64,000 nucleotides of DNA from Sebastes aleutianus (Eukaryota > Chordata > Actinopteri > Perciformes > Sebastidae), in assembly GCA_916700875.1 (NCBI GenBank), contig CAKAKS010000285.1, positions 186,001 through 250,000 on the forward strand, written 5' to 3'. The translations under genes and the position numbers were made by a program. The first letter of the stretch is position 1. The number at the start of each line of letters is the position of its first letter. The notes under the pieces are model-generated. The model searched no databases, had not been told where the DNA came from, and worked only from the letters and a program-made list of their open reading frames with translations. Of this stretch, positions 33,001 to 48,500 are shown piece after piece.

Positions 33001-33512
33001 TTACTGTATATTGATGTGTGCAGAAGCTATCAAATTTAGTTACACCCAAAACTTTCATAGAAAGAGATGGTAGAGGAGAGGACACAGGGGAAATAGAGAG
33101 ACATGAGACCATATTTATTGAGCATCTCAGTGTGGAAAATTAGCCTTAAATGATTAGTGCATACTTTGAAAGTAATTTTAACCACTTACTGTAGCTTTTA
33201 AGGTCAGCAGGAGAGTTCCCACTACGTAGGTGACACCAAGTAACATTAATCTTAACACTGCTAAAACCAACACTCTCTGTGGGTTTCTGGGTCTCTATAC
33301 TGTGATTCCCCATGGGAAAAACTGACGCAATCCCGCTAGGTCCAGACACAGCCAAGATTTTAGGGGACATAACAAAAAAACTATAGAACAACTTAACTCA
33401 GGAGAAAGGATTTTTACCTGTCCTCTAATCTGAACAAGGGCCTGTTGCTCAAAGCTTCCCTGGTGGGCTGTGAAGATGACGGGACGGCAAGGCTGCTCTT
33501 TGGGGACTTCTG
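30021..33512 (-). other. aff1: Aff1 C-terminal homology domain
   Basis: The last eight exons encode residues 908-1194: YPVKHYIKEAKKLKHKADAE, LSKAFNYLDAAMYFVESG, a MFAETVELLKF segment, CLKCQSLLQMAMFRHKH and, after a Ser/Gly-rich linker, IWEQAEELAQ and MVRYTRQGVHWLR at the end. In the family this helical domain mediates homo- and heterodimerisation. The final exon reads in a different frame from its longest open frame; splice phase decides it. Confidence 0.88.
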
Positions 33513-36500
33513 CTAGGATCGCAGGGCAGACGTTTAATTACAATTTGAATGGTTTCCCCTTTTCAGGTGATAATTCATTAGTAAGCCTTTTTCTTAGAAT
33601 AGCTCAGCTATGAGAACTTGCAGAAGCTTGTCTCAGGAAAAGAAGCAATGCATTAACATACATAAACTAGGTGCTTACATCCTGTTACCTTTTCAAAGGG
33701 TGGGTGTTCTGTGTACTTTCCACTGCTCTTCTTTTGCTTGCGTGCATCTTTTTTGCTCTTCACAGCCTCCTTACTGGTCTCCTGGGTCTCCCCAGAACTG
33801 CGTTTGTGCACCTTTGGGCCTTTAGCAGCGTCTTTGGGTGTCAGAGGCGGCTGCAAAGGAACAGGGTTTTTCTTTGCCTTCTTTCGCTCTCTGTCCTCTT
33901 TTGGATTGCTGGAACGTCTGTAGGTGATAAGATCAGTGAGCTTGTTTGATATGACACACTCCCACAACAAAAAGAACGTTTCATTTTTAAAATGTTAATG
34001 TTATCAGTGGTAAAAAAAAAACAAGTATGGGACGCCTCTGATTTAGGGGACCTACTCCAGTTTGACAGAAGCATGAGTTGATGAGGTATTCTTGTTTTCC
34101 AGCCTCTGTTTCTTCCTGGGAAGTGTTGTATTATCTACCTCAACCTAGAAGACAACAAATCACACATTAAAATAAAAATATAAAGTACATGTATGCTAAC
34201 TAGAACAGACCTGATCCCTCATATTTCTCACATTTTGAGATATACTCTTTTTGCTGGTTTTGGTGAGTTTGTGTGTTGTAGAAGCATCACTGCCCCCTCC
34301 GTCTTTCTCTATGACTAGTGCTGATCTCTTTGCATTGCTGGGAATCTCCTGGTGGTTTCTGGAGGTCCGGGGAACTCTTGACAGTAGACTTAGATCAATC
34401 TTTACCAGCAGGGACCTAGGAGGCCTGCAAGGGTCCTGAGAACTCTTGGCTATCTGCTCAGTCTTCTTTGAGTTCTTGTGGGTTGTTTTGTGAGGATTCT
34501 TGGTGCCCTTCTGGCAGATGGTCTCTGACTTTGGTTTGCTACAACTGATTCTGAGTGGCGGGGCAGGAGACAGCTGGTCAGGCTGAGCAGGACTTTGGGT
34601 GGGGCAGGAGCAGGGGTTAGGATATTGCACACCACATGATGGACAATGACCACACAGGACCACTTTGACTGCAGGCTGTGATCCAGCCTTCCGCTTGTCA
34701 AGTGACGTGCATTTAGAAGTCCTCTTACTGTCTCTTTTAGTGTCAATGTTGTCCTTGCTTTTCTTGCTATGTCCTGTTTTCGTCTTTACCTTGGGTCTAT
34801 CTGTGAAACAGGGATCTTTGCCTTGCGTGGTGACAACTTCCTCACACTTCACGCTGATAGCTGCTTCAGTGCGATCTGGGCAACCTGCCTTCGCTGGTTT
34901 TGAGGAGTGAGTGTTGCATGAAAGTTTCCTGGAACTGCTACAGCTGCTCAAATCAGCAGAGGGAGATTTTTGGCTACTTTGATTGTTATAGTTGTCCTGA
35001 GGGCTTTCACTGTGCTGCTGGGGCTTTGCAAGCCTATCAGTGAACTCTTTGTGGTGAGATGAAAGCTGAGGTTTGGACTCCCTGGTGGGGTCGACCACCT
35101 CGACACTGAGTGAGTGCTTGGAGCTTTGAGTGGGTGGTTGCTGTTTGTGAGCAGGGCTCTCAGAGGCATGTGCACCGCTTTGACTTTCAGTGCCGGAGTT
35201 TTGCTGGCTGGACCTGATCCAGTTCCCCAACTGCCAATCACCATGGGCCACTGCTGGAGCATCAGGCTAGAAAAAAACAAAACACAAACAACATTTAGAG
35301 TTTAGAAGAGCAAACAGTTCAGATAATGCATGTTTACATGTTTATTGTTTATTTAATAGGAATACAAGGACAAGCAGCAAATTACCTCGGTTTTAACGGA
35401 GTTGCTTACAGGGAGTTGAGGTGGCTCTTCGATGGTGCCTTCACTGTCCGACTCAGATCTTGAGCTACTCTCTGAGTCGCTGGAGCTGGCGGACTCTACC
35501 CCTCTGGAATGTGCTGCTTCAAATGAACTACAGCACAAACACACAGAACACCACAATAATATCACATAGTACTGTTATAGATATAATGAAATAAACACTG
35601 TGGCCCACATGCCCAGGCTGTGCTGGTAAACAGTGCGTTTGGAGGGAGAAACCAATGGGAGTAATGTTTCAATTTGTTTTTTTGACTCTACAAATAATTT
35701 TTTTCTTCGACTCATTGTTTCAGTTATTTTTCAGCTGTTTCTCAAATGTGCAGAATTCCTTGTCATTTATAATAGTAATATGAATATCTTTGGGTTTTCG
35801 TCTGTTGGGCGAATAAAACAAGATATTTGAATACATCATCTTGGACTGGGGGAAATTATAATAACTACTTTCCATTATTTTCAATATACAAAACATTTAA
35901 TAGAGAAAATAATCTGCAGACGATGAAATAATCTTTAGTTGCAGCTAACCCTAATGAAAATATGAATCTGTCTGAATGGCTTGTTGAAAACAGCCTGTAA
36001 ACAATGGTCCTCAGGCCGGCAACTTACAGTTCTGCTGTTTGTCATATTTTGAAATTATGGCACAAAAACTGTCAAAAACTAATTCACTTACGATGAGGAG
36101 CTCTGCTGGATGAGCTGGGATGGATCTGCAGGAGAAGACTCATAGTTTCCTGGAAAGAAAAGACAGAAAACAAACATTAGTTCAACAAAACAAACACAAG
36201 TACATGTAACTGTCTGCTACCAACATCAGTTCCAGACACAACAGACTTGCACTCAGTGTTGATTTTTCGATGGTACAGTAAAATAATTTCTATTTATTAT
36301 CATGTTCATCTCTGTTCTGTGCCTGAATTGTACTCGGTTTCATTCCCTCATTACTCACTTTTTCCTGGACATGAAGAGACACGCTCTGTTTCCTGTGAAG
36401 ATACAGAAAAAAAAAACACAAGTAAGTTTTAACCAGGGTCACACATTTGTTTGATATAGATTTGTATAGAATACATTTGCATCGACATTCACACTAAACT

Positions 36501-39500
36501 GATAATATGTTAATTAAAGATTGGTGTGTAATAATGTCTAATCGTGCAGCTTAAGCAGTAGTGAGGCCATGAAACATTTGACCTGAGAGTGGTGAGACAA
36601 AAGGCCATGGGGTCATTAAAATCAAAAGGGTGCATCCCTTCTGAACATGGAGGTCCTCATCTAATTGCATGGTGATCTGATAATCCTACATTTTGAGATA
36701 TCCTGTGTGCAAATTCAATAATTTGACTTGATGGTGGAGGAAATGAATATCTATAGCATACTGAAGCAAAGTTCAGCCTTACATGAGTCCATTTCCTGTG
36801 TAGGTGACAATTTGACCTCAGGGTGACACCAGAGGAAAGCTCGTTGAGGATCTAAAATGGAAAGGGTTCATCCATTTCCTTTTGTGCATCACAAGGATTC
36901 CTCACTTATAGTGGGCTTCATCTGAGAAGGCAACGCAAGATTACTGATACCGAGACCCCTCCTCCTATGTACACATGGGCAGCGCTGGTGAGCATAAAAT
37001 AAAGATAGCTTTCAATAATTCTCAACCTTTAAGCTCATACCTTGGCTGGGAACCGGGACTTGGAGGGTTCATCTGTGCTAGGTGTATGTATAGCTGTCAG
37101 GAGAGGGGGCCATGAGTGGGTCATTTCCTGCAGAGGTAATTTAGTATGATTAGATTCATAATATTCTGTGTAAAATGAATCGTTAAAGTAAAGTAGTAAA
37201 GTAAAATTTGCATGTGCATTGCATTTAAATATGATGTGGGTATCCAGGATATAGAAGATATTTTGAAAAATATATCTTACACTTAGAAGTTTAAGTACAC
37301 TTAAATGCTTTCGTTTGTGTTCACATGTACATAGTGAGTCAGTAACCTTGTATATTTGTGTAAACAGGTAGGTTAAGATGTTTTGAACTCAGATGTAAGG
37401 TGTAACTAAGCCCTTTTCACATGTATATAATGGCAAAAGACAATAGCCTACCGTAAAAGAGAATTTAAACATCTGGACTTACCCTCAAGATGTCCTCGAC
37501 ACACTGAACTTCATTTGACCTCGTCTGCAGAAAGGAAAGGAATAATTATGAGTTTCCAAAAAGACATTGAAAAGCCTGTTTTATAACCTGAAAAATATAT
37601 AAGAATTTGTTGAGGAGCTAATATTTTACAGAGCAAACCATGTATGGTATTTCACAGGTCAAACTTTAATCAAATAAAAGTAAAAACCCCATTGAAACTG
37701 CAGATCAAAGACAAAAAGTTAAATACTATACACATTGTTATGCATTTCCTTTTCATGTATACAGACACAGAACTTGTATCAAAAAGGACAATTATTGATA
37801 TTTAGCTTTTTTCTTTCTTTAATAACGGAACTGTTTTTCATTGTGACGTGAATTTTCCATGCCATATTAAAATCAAATCACAAGACAAGAAAACAAAGTG
37901 AAGAGGTGCATTGCATGTCAGTGTTGCCCAGCAGAGAGCAGCGTAGACCTGCTAATATTAAATGAAAAGCACTGACATTAGTTATGATGAGGTGCAGATG
38001 AGCTTTTTTTTTTTTCTTTTTTGAGATGGAGACACATTGTACACACCAAAACAAAAAGTGTAGTGATTTGATTTTACGGTTGCATTGAAAATTCACAGGA
38101 AAAAAACCCAATTAATTCAGTTATTACATACGAAAGCTAAATAATTGTCCTTTTAATATGTTTTTCCATGTAATTATGACAAAGCAAATGCATACATAAA
38201 AAAGTAAATACGGATAACAATGTGCATCATTATTTTGTTTAATAATGAAGCGAAACTTAAACTTAAACTAAATACTAACTTAAAAAGACCAAATTAAAAA
38301 TCCTACACCCAATGAGTGAACATTTATTCAAATATTCTGCCTGCTCTGTGTAAAAATGGGGGAGTAAGAAACATTACAAACATCTATGAATACAATGCAT
38401 TCCTTTACTATATCACCACTAACTATAGCCTTAATCACTAGATGAGTGACGCAATACCGCGTATCAGGCAGCAACATAGGCCAACTTCAGATAAATACTG
38501 TGTGTGAATGAATGAGTCAACAGACTCTGCATTTCAGTTTGTTTTCAGGCCTGTCTTTCAGTTTTTCCTTCTGAATGGACAGTGTTTGAGATAAGGTCAG
38601 AGTGAATGGGCCCCCAGAGCAGTTATGTAAGTTGGTGACAAAGCTCATTTATTGTTCTGCTGCTGAGCCCAGGGGTGAAGTTATCACAGGCAGCTGAGGT
38701 CACATATATACACACACACACACAAAAAAACACAAACCACAGGCTGCTTGCCACATATACCATGCTATGCACCTAAGTAAGACATGACACTACATACGCA
38801 AAACTGCATGCTGGCGAGAAGTATGATATCAAGAGGACATAGTGATACTAAGAGTGCGCTACAGTGTCTCTAAAGAGAAAAACAACATATCCCAACAACT
38901 ACAAACTTCCCACTCTGTGTTTTCTGAAATGTCAGTGTTTTATTTTCTGATCCGTTTCATGAAAAGTTGTGTTTTAGCACTTCATGACCATCACAGTTCA
39001 GGGGACTGGAGTGTCACGACTTTGCGTCACTGAACATTTTCACATTTGTCACACCAGTTTAACTGCAGTCTAGACACCTGATTAACATTTGTCTTTGCTG
39101 TGTGTGCACAAGGACGTTTGCTTTCTGACCCATGACCCATTGTATTGACCTGTGTGTAGGAATAACATTACTTCTTCACGTCTTCTACTTCTCAATGGTT
39201 TGGAAGCTAAAAGGGACAAATCTGATTATACTGTATCCAAAAATGTCTTATACATGGCTTATTGCAGATGTGCAACTCAACTCAGGAGTGTAGAGTTGGT
39301 GAGAAAATAGGGGGAATGAGTAACTGCCTAGATATCCTACGCTGGATTCGTCCCAGCAGCGATAACAGCAGCATATTCAGCACTGCTGTACTGCTGCAGG
39401 AGGGCAAGGGGGAGGTGTGGCGTGCTGCAGGTGCAAGGGTTGTGTGTGTGTGTTTATGAATAGAGTTGAACTGGAGTTCAGCCAAATTCTCCCAAACAAA

Positions 39501-42500
39501 GCAAGTCCAAGACCTTTTCAAACGCCTGATCAGTCGAGCAAGAATATCAAAGAAGACTATGGAGAGGTTTCAGAGAACATCCTGAGATCAGCAGGCACAC
39601 AATCCTCTAATCCCACAATATATTCATAGACCAGACAACATTGCTGGGAAATAATAACTACGACGTCCCTTGTACTATCACCTCCCCCACAGTCCCTGGA
39701 AGCACCAAACAAGAGATTCAGTGGTATATAATATCGCAAGACAATTATATCTGAAGACTCATAAAATAGCTAAATCTTTTTTTTTCAAAAAGCAGGATTC
39801 AAATCATATACCATATATACCAAAGTATCTACACCATACTGTACTATTTAGCCTAACAGTGTTCTAGTATTAAACAAATGTATTGTTGTTTACTTTGTAT
39901 TTCTGTAATATCATTTTTGTTAAAAACACAATTTACCACAAGCCCATGACCGTCGTGGGTTTAACATCTTCAGGCTGACAGACTGAGGCCCGTTGATGGT
40001 TTGTGGACAACATTTGTCATTGTTTTGTGTTGTTAATTGGTTACCAATAATAAACATATCCATAAATTTGCATAAATAAAGCATATTTGCCTACTCCCAT
40101 GTTGATGAGTTTAAAATACTTGAAAAATCTCCTTTTAAGGTACATTTTGAACCGATAAAAAATGTGTGATTAATTTGCGATTAATCACGATTAACTATGG
40201 ACAATCATGCAATCGATCAATATTAAATATTTTAATCAATTGACAGCCCTAGTCTAAAGGTAACAAAATCTGCCTAACGGCACCTTTAAAGCTCACTAAT
40301 TAACACATTTTAACTTGTTTGTTTGATCCGTACAAAAAACAAAGCTTAAGCTTAAGCAGGACTATTTCTATAAGTCGGACTACTTCTATAAGTCGGACTA
40401 TTTCTAGCCAGGCTAGCAGCTTCCTCTTGTTTCTATTCTTTATACTAAGCTAAGTGGCCATATATGTAATACAGTTATGAGATCTAAGACAATAAACTCA
40501 CCTCCAAAAATTGTGGCAGCATCTTCGTTTTGCCCAGGTCAGATTTGTTGATTAACTCCGGTAGAGGTACATATGGCTCTGGTGAAGGTTTCAGCTCAGG
40601 AGACTCGCTGACCACCTGGTCCTGACCATCCATGGGCCGCACATATGCTGTTGGCTTGTGGGTCATGACTACACCGGGCTGCTTAGACGATAGGAGTGAA
40701 GGGAAGGTCTGGGAAGGTAGGGCGTTACCCTTGTTGGCTTGAGGCCGAGATACATCTTTGGGAGACTGTTTTAGGTTAAGTGTGGAAACATCCATGGTGC
40801 TGGCAGACTCAGAGGGCAGATCTGTGGACACTTGAAGTTGATGTCTATCAAAGGCGTCCTTAGTGTCCGTGTCATTGTCATCATGGTCACTGGAATGTGG
40901 AAAGGGTGGTGGCTTAGCATCAGGAGACCGAGAAGACATTTCGTGGGGAAGGCTGACACGCTCCCTGAGATCTGAGTGGGCTTCACTCTTCTTTTGTTGA
41001 TGTGCCGAGAGGCTGAGCTGACTGTGGTTCAGCGACGCGTTTGAGAAAGTGGATGAATGTCCATGGTGGTTAGGAGAAGAAGAGGCAGCGGACGTCCTCA
41101 TGGGCTGAGAGGAGTAACCATTACTAGAGGGGGCTTTCTGACTCTGGGTGGACATGTAATGGACCTGGTTATGGAATGGAGGTTTGGTTGGTTTATCTGT
41201 GTTTGGCTGACCCTGATCTGACTGTGAGGAGGTTGCATAAGTAGGAATGGGTAAAGGCTCAAGGGCAAAGGGATGTGGATTATTCACATCTTCATAACTG
41301 CCCAGCATCCTCTGGATTCGAGTGGAAAGCTCATCCCCTATGTTTGTCTGCAAAAAGAAGAACATATATCTCAGTTTACAAAACAGTCTTTTCATTTTCT
41401 GAAATTTTTTGTTTACAAATATCATATATTTTTAGTTAATATTTTCCAAAAAGATGCAGGAACTGGCCATCAGTTAAAGACAAGACAGAGAGAGCAATCT
41501 TTGTAGTAAAAATGGAAATATTACATTATCATATACTCCATTACAGGGGACATATCATGCTCATTTTCAGTTTCATGCTTGTATTTGGGGTTTCTACTGG
41601 AACATGTTTACATGCTTTAATATTCAAAAACACATTTTTCTCATACTGTCTGAATATACCTGTATTCACCCTCTATCTGAAACGCTCCGTTTTAGCACCT
41701 GTCTTTTTAAGACCCCCTCCAGGAATAGCCCAGTCTGCTCTGTTTGGCTTGAGAGAAAAATATGAGGCACCTTTGCAAAGGTAGTTCTCAAGCTGTGGGT
41801 GATATATTCTAATGAGCTTGCATGTGACATAGGAAGGGGAGACAAACCTGAATGGCTTGTTGAATCACTTTTTCTGATCTAAGCAGCTCACAAAAAAACT
41901 GACTGGGTTGTCTTATTTCACAATTTGTGTTGGTAGGCACTCCATATACTCAAATGTATGTGCACAAGCACTGAAAAGTTATTTTTTTAAGATATGTCCC
42001 CTTTAAAGAAACTAAACATGATTTTTTTTTATTACCATTATTATGGAAAGCACAAACATCAATTAGATCATAAGTTGTTGTTTGCTAAAAAGATGTAGAA
42101 GAACATCTGGCTGACCTGTCAAACTAAACAGACACCTTTGTCTGCAAACAATCTTTTTTCTGTTTAAACATAATTTGCCATTTCTTTTTCACTGTTTCCC
42201 AATAATGTTTTTGTTTTTAAAATTTAATTTAAGAGCAATGTCTTCTTTGTTGAGATTCCTACTTGAAATGCAACACTGTTATGGTACTGACCCTTTCCAA
42301 CTTTTTTAAAAAGAAGTCCAAAATAAGCATCTTTTTTATCCATAACAAATACAGTAGAAGCCCTGTGTAATCAATAGAGCATTAAACTCCGGTTATGTGG
42401 GTCTTTACCTTGTATGGTTCCCCAAAGAGTGGCACATTCTCAGGGTTGAGCTCTTTGGCTTGGCTTGCTTCTTGGTTCCTCTGTTCCCATGCCCGGAGGC

Positions 42501-45500
42501 GAAGACGATTCCTTTCTTCATTGTATATACTGTAGAGCATTACAAAGAAAAACAGATCTTAAGTCAGCATTGTATTTACAAGTGCATCACTTCATCCGTA
42601 ACACTAAATATGATTAGTTACCCAGTTTAAAGATGCAGTAGGTGCCTTAAATATTAGAAGTGAAATTGGTGATATGCTACACTACTCAATACAGCATGTT
42701 CTTTGTATAGAGCTCTGCATTTTGTATTTGTCTTTGATTTTCTAGGATTTCATACACTTATAAACCCCGGAGCAATGAATGTGACTGATCCTTATGATGA
42801 GATCAGTTTTGGCTAAAGACACCAGAAAATTTAGGGACTGCAAATTTATGGCATCTTATCACAGACTTATCAACCCTAGGGGCAGAGCAGCAGGGTCTAA
42901 TGGGAGAAGACAGTGCCCATCATATCAACCGACAATTGTAATTAGACTCACAGACGCCATGAGGATTCACCACAACGTTGACATCTGCTCTCTCTAGTCC
43001 CTAAAGATTATATGCAGCCCATGCAGACATCACATGGATACTACCAGTCCAGATATGATGCCAACAGCAAAAAATATTTTGTTCACTATAGTAAATTACA
43101 CTGCGGAAAAACAGCAGACCCCACGGGATCAGGACCTGTTTAAAACTTTAAATATACTGAAGTGAACTGTACACTTATCCACATTTCATCCCAAAATACA
43201 GTGTTGATCATCCTCACTGATAGCAACCCCAATGGGATGCTTCCATGACAACAAGTGGAGCAGGACAAATTTGGGACTTTGCCAAACAGATGAGCACTAA
43301 CTCATTAATAGAGCAGAGATTGGCCAAACTACTAGTACAGCACAAACTGACACTACCCAGTCACAGTACAACCCAGGGATAAAGCAACATACTATGCATG
43401 TATTAAATTGCACACTAATCATCCAGAAGAAACCTGAAACATACATTTTGTTGATTATGTGACACAAGCACACAACTTACAGACATAATTAGCTCCTGCT
43501 AGCAATACAAGGGGTTGACTTATTGATGCGGCTGGAACATAAACTGTCCAGAATCAGCACTCACACAGCTTAATATTGAGTCAACCTCTAATCAACTAAT
43601 AATTACTCACATCTACACAACAGGCAAGCCCAACGTTAACCTGTGTCGACAAATGTCAACTATTTTGAGCAGTCTAGAGCTGCCCCTGTTGACAGTTTGG
43701 TGGGCAATTATCCTGCCTTTAAAACAAATTATAATTTCCTGTACTCCGTGCCTTCTGTGTAGAGTCTTCCACCAAGATGAATGAGAGAGCTCTAGGTGTA
43801 CGGATTTACCAATCACAGATGACAAATGCCAGAAACTGATTAAATGTAGAATAAAAAGGTGAAATGACAATTTGTTCACATCACAGAATAACCCACAAAA
43901 GAAAGCTGTGCTGATACTGAAACAGCCAAACCCTGACAGGAGAGAAGTAGAAATTTCATCAAACCTTGGCAGACAAAGTATCCCAACGTTTGTTGTTTGA
44001 AATGTAAATTATACAGAAAATCCTGCACAGTGCAGTTCCATCAGTGAAAAAGACAGATTTGCTTATTCAGTAAAGCACATCATTAAGATTCAGAGAAACG
44101 CAAATGACTACACAGTAGAATTTAAAGCAACGTGAGGCTGAAGCCACAAAATCTGAGGACTCAAATCAGAACGTGCACACCCACATACAACGGTAGAAAG
44201 TAACCCGCAATTCACAATATGACTCCAGTCAATCATGCTTTCCTGTCAAATCATGGATGTATTAAGAGAACTGTATACAGCGTTGGAGGCGGGGCGCCGT
44301 TCATTCCTATGAAAGTTGCTCAGTGGCGCATGATGCCAAAATGGCTCGACTTCCGTCTGGAAATGTACCCGGATCTTCCGGCGATCTTCCGCATTCACTG
44401 GGCCATCGGACATGCGCAGTAGCGTCCCCCCGGTCACATGACTCTGTCACGGGGTCACAACGTCACGCCGTCGTCATGGCTTGCGCTGTCGTCAATGTCT
44501 GGGTCTCATTCACATGAACGGAGGACGGGAAATAACTCTGGTTTCGGCTATTATTGCATACATTTTACAATTTTTAGGACCTAATGATATAAATAAGGGC
44601 TATTCAAGTGTTCATACTGGGACGTTGCTTTACCTCAAAAAAATTATCCTCTGAGTTACAGACGTCTCTTTCCCAATGTAATGTCTAATGTCTATGGGAA
44701 AAAGTATTTTTGGGCCCAATTGCATCACGTGACGGACACGGAAGTTGCAGTACCACCTTTTGGCCACTACGAAAGTTGGGATCAACGACCGGCACTCTTC
44801 CTGAGGGCTTGTATCAAACGGCTGACACATCTGAAAATATTGTCAAATTTAAAGAAGCCATTACAGCTAATGCAGAGCCACCTCTGAGGGGGTGACACCA
44901 AAGTCAAGTTCAAGTTGCTGCTGGTAGTATTTAGGCACATTTTAAATCATATGCGGAGCACACTCAAATTGTAGGGATGCACCGATACCAATACCGGGAA
45001 GAACTGAATGACAGTTTATTGAGGAATGTCCACTTTAGTCATCAGGTATGTTTATAGTTGTGACATATCTGCTGGCATCATAAGCATTGGAGTAAGCGTT
45101 CTCTCCAGTCTTCACTTCACACAACATCCATTTACAAAAATGTGGACACTTTCTTCCATACTGCTCAAAATATATCCATCATATATTTGAAATGTTCCTC
45201 TGTAACGATTTCATTCTGTGATCGAACAGGTACAAATAGGACAAAAATCAAAGACTCCTTGCTGCTATGATGATGCTATACTTCCCAAAACTGATGACAC
45301 ATTAATTAGGGCTGTACAATTAACCGAATATTAATCACAATCACAATTTTGGCTTCCCACAATTAAATGAACACGATCACCTGCGATACTGACGTTTAAA
45401 ATGTGCTCATAGAAAACTCTGCTGCATATCAAATCAAGTAAACTAACAGCCAGCCACCAACCGGTGATCAAGATGTTTTGGCTTCACTTTTAAGTATAGA

Positions 45501-48500
45501 TATTATCTATACAACCAATGTGTTTATGATTAAATTGAGAGCAAAATTGTTTATCTAGCTCTTAATGTTGCTAATTTTGCTCTCGAAGTGCACCAGATTG
45601 AAGCATTCAACTTTAAAATGTAGCTAACAAAAGGGGTAGGATGAATATTCCTGTATTAGGACCACAAACTTTGTGTACAATTTTGCTGCCAGTGCACACT
45701 TTCCCCATGGGTGTTTTCCTTTAAGAAAATTTGCTTCATCATATATTGGTGTGTATATGCTCTGACAATGCATGTGATACCAGACAGACAGTATTGGTTT
45801 GACAGTAGACTATAAATCTGCATTTCACTCTGCTCTTACCAGCATATAACGTGAAATGCACAAGCAACCCAAAGCTACATTCTACTTTTATTTAAAACTT
45901 TAACATTCACTTTTTTATTTAATCTGTAATAGATGACCAAGATCTTATATCCTGCCTATCCAGAAGTCTAAATAAAAATCTGACATTTAACTTGACAGTC
46001 TGCAAGAGAGTTGAAGCCACATTATTATATCAATAAGAATATTAATAAGAATCATGTTGAGCATAATTGTGACTGAAACATAAGTCTTATATATCTCTTC
46101 TGCTCAGATTATCATAGCCTAAGAGTGCAGTCACCCTGCCCTATAGATATTGTTTTGGTTACAGTAAAATTACATTAATACAGACAGAAGAGTCAAACTA
46201 GTTTTCCAACTTTGTTACCCAAAATCCAAGTTAGTCAGAGAGGTTTTTACAGAAATTCCCCCTGTAAGTATGCATTTACTTGTCTTGTAAAATGTCTTGT
46301 AAAGATTTTTTTTTTTCCTTAATGTGGCCCTAATACTCTTGTCATACCATAGACGTACAACAATGATAAATAAAAATGAAAACTAAAAAACAGTTATTCA
46401 TTTCCATTTTTATAAATACACAGGGAGCCACTGGAGAGGAGCTAAAGAGAGTCACCCTGCCCTATATTTTTTTTTGATTACAGTAAAATGACATTAATAC
46501 AGGCAGAAGAGTCAAACCAGTTTTCCAACTTTGTTACCCAAAATCCAAGAGAGGTTTTTACAGAAATGCCCCCTGTAAGTATGCTATACTTGTCTTGTAG
46601 TTAATTTATATAAAACAAGTTAATTTATATAAAACAGAGTGTAAACAGAGCAGCCTCCCGATGGTGTATTAAATGAATAAAGTGTAAAATAGCCAATATG
46701 TCTCGTTTGTTCCTTGTTACTGATAGAGAGTTCAATCATCCAATCCACCAAACAACTCAAAACAAGAGTCAATACCAACAGGAGAATACACTGTTTACCA
46801 TTGGCAGAGCAGTTTGGCAAACCAGTTTTTCTATTTTCCTACTTTGTTACCCAAAATCCAAGTTAGTCAGAGAGGTTTTTACAGAATTCCCCCTGTAAGT
46901 ATGCGTTTACTTTTCTTGTAGTTAATTTATATAAAACAGATTATGTAAACAGAGCAGCCCCTTTTAAATCAGCTGGTAAAAATCACACACCAGCCTGCTC
47001 TTTATTCTCATAATATTACTACTTTTTTTCTCTTAAACTTATGACTTTTTTCTCATAATATTACTACTTAGTCTTTTGTATGCTTGTGTGCTGATGTGTA
47101 TATATGTGCATAGGTAACTGTATGAATATGTATATGCTTGTTTCTTTATTTTCCCATTCTATTGTTTTTTATTTAATTATTTATGTTTCAGTGTATTTTG
47201 TTGTACATGATGTGACTTTCCTTGGAAAGCACTTTGTGCTTGAAAAGTGCTCTACAAATAAACGTATATTAGTATTTATTATATCACTTTTTCTCTTAAA
47301 CTTGACTTTATTCTCATATTACTGCTTTTTTTTTCTCTTAAACTTATGACTTTATTCTCATAATATTACTACTTTTTTCTCTTAAACTTATGACTTTATT
47401 CTCATATTACGACTTTTTTCTCTTAAACTTATGACTTTATTCTCATATTACAACTTTTTTCTCTTAAACTTATGACTTTTTTCTCATAATATTACTACTT
47501 TTTTTCTCATAAATTATTACTTTATTCTCATATTACGACTTTTTTCTCTTAAACTTATGACTTTATTCTCATAATATTACGACTTTTTTTCTCTTAAACT
47601 TGTGACTTTATTCTCATAATATTACGACTTTTTTCTCATAAATTACGACTTTATTCTCATAATATTACTATCTTTTTTCTCATAATATTACGACTTTATT
47701 CTCATAATATTACTACTTTTTTTCTCTTAAACTTCTGACTTTATTCTCGAAATCTCAGATTTTTTTTTTTCCTTAATGTGGCCCTAATACTCTTGTCATA
47801 CCATAGACGTACAACAATGATAAATAAAAATGAAAACTAAAAAACAGTTATTCATTTCCATTTTTATAAATACACAGGGAGCCACTGGAGAGGAGCTAAA
47901 GAGAGTCACCCTGCCCTATATTTTTTTTTGATTACAGTAAAATGACATTAATACAGGCAGAAGAGTCAAACCAGTTTTCCAACTTTGTTACCCAAAATCC
48001 AAGAGAGGTTTTTACAGAAATGCCCCCTGTAAGTATGCTATACTTGTCTTGTAGTTAATTTATATAAAACAAGTTAATTTATATAAAACAGAGTGTAAAC
48101 AGAGCAGCCTCCCGATGGTGTATTAAATGAATAAAGTGTAAAATAGCCAATATGTCTCGTTTGTTCCTTGTTACTGATAGAGAGTTCAATCATCCAATCC
48201 ACCAAACAACTCAAAACAAGAGTCAATACCAACAGGAGAATACACTGTTTACCATTGGCAGAGCAGTTTGGCAAACCAGTTTTTCTATTTTCCTACTTTG
48301 TTACCCAAAATCCAAGTTAGTCAGAGAGGTTTTTACAGAATTCCCCCTGTAAGTATGCGTTTACTTTTCTTGTAGTTAATTTATATAAAACAGATTATGT
48401 AAACAGAGCAGCCCCTTTTAAATCAGCTGGTAAAAATCACACACCAGCCTGCTCTTTATTCTCATAATATTACTACTTTTTTTCTCTTAAACTTATGACT

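Noticed and set aside
44219..44895. CpG-rich block with short frames as a possible promoter or exon
   Set aside because: The phrasing matches a dispersed fish repeat and no splice sites fit aff1 phases.
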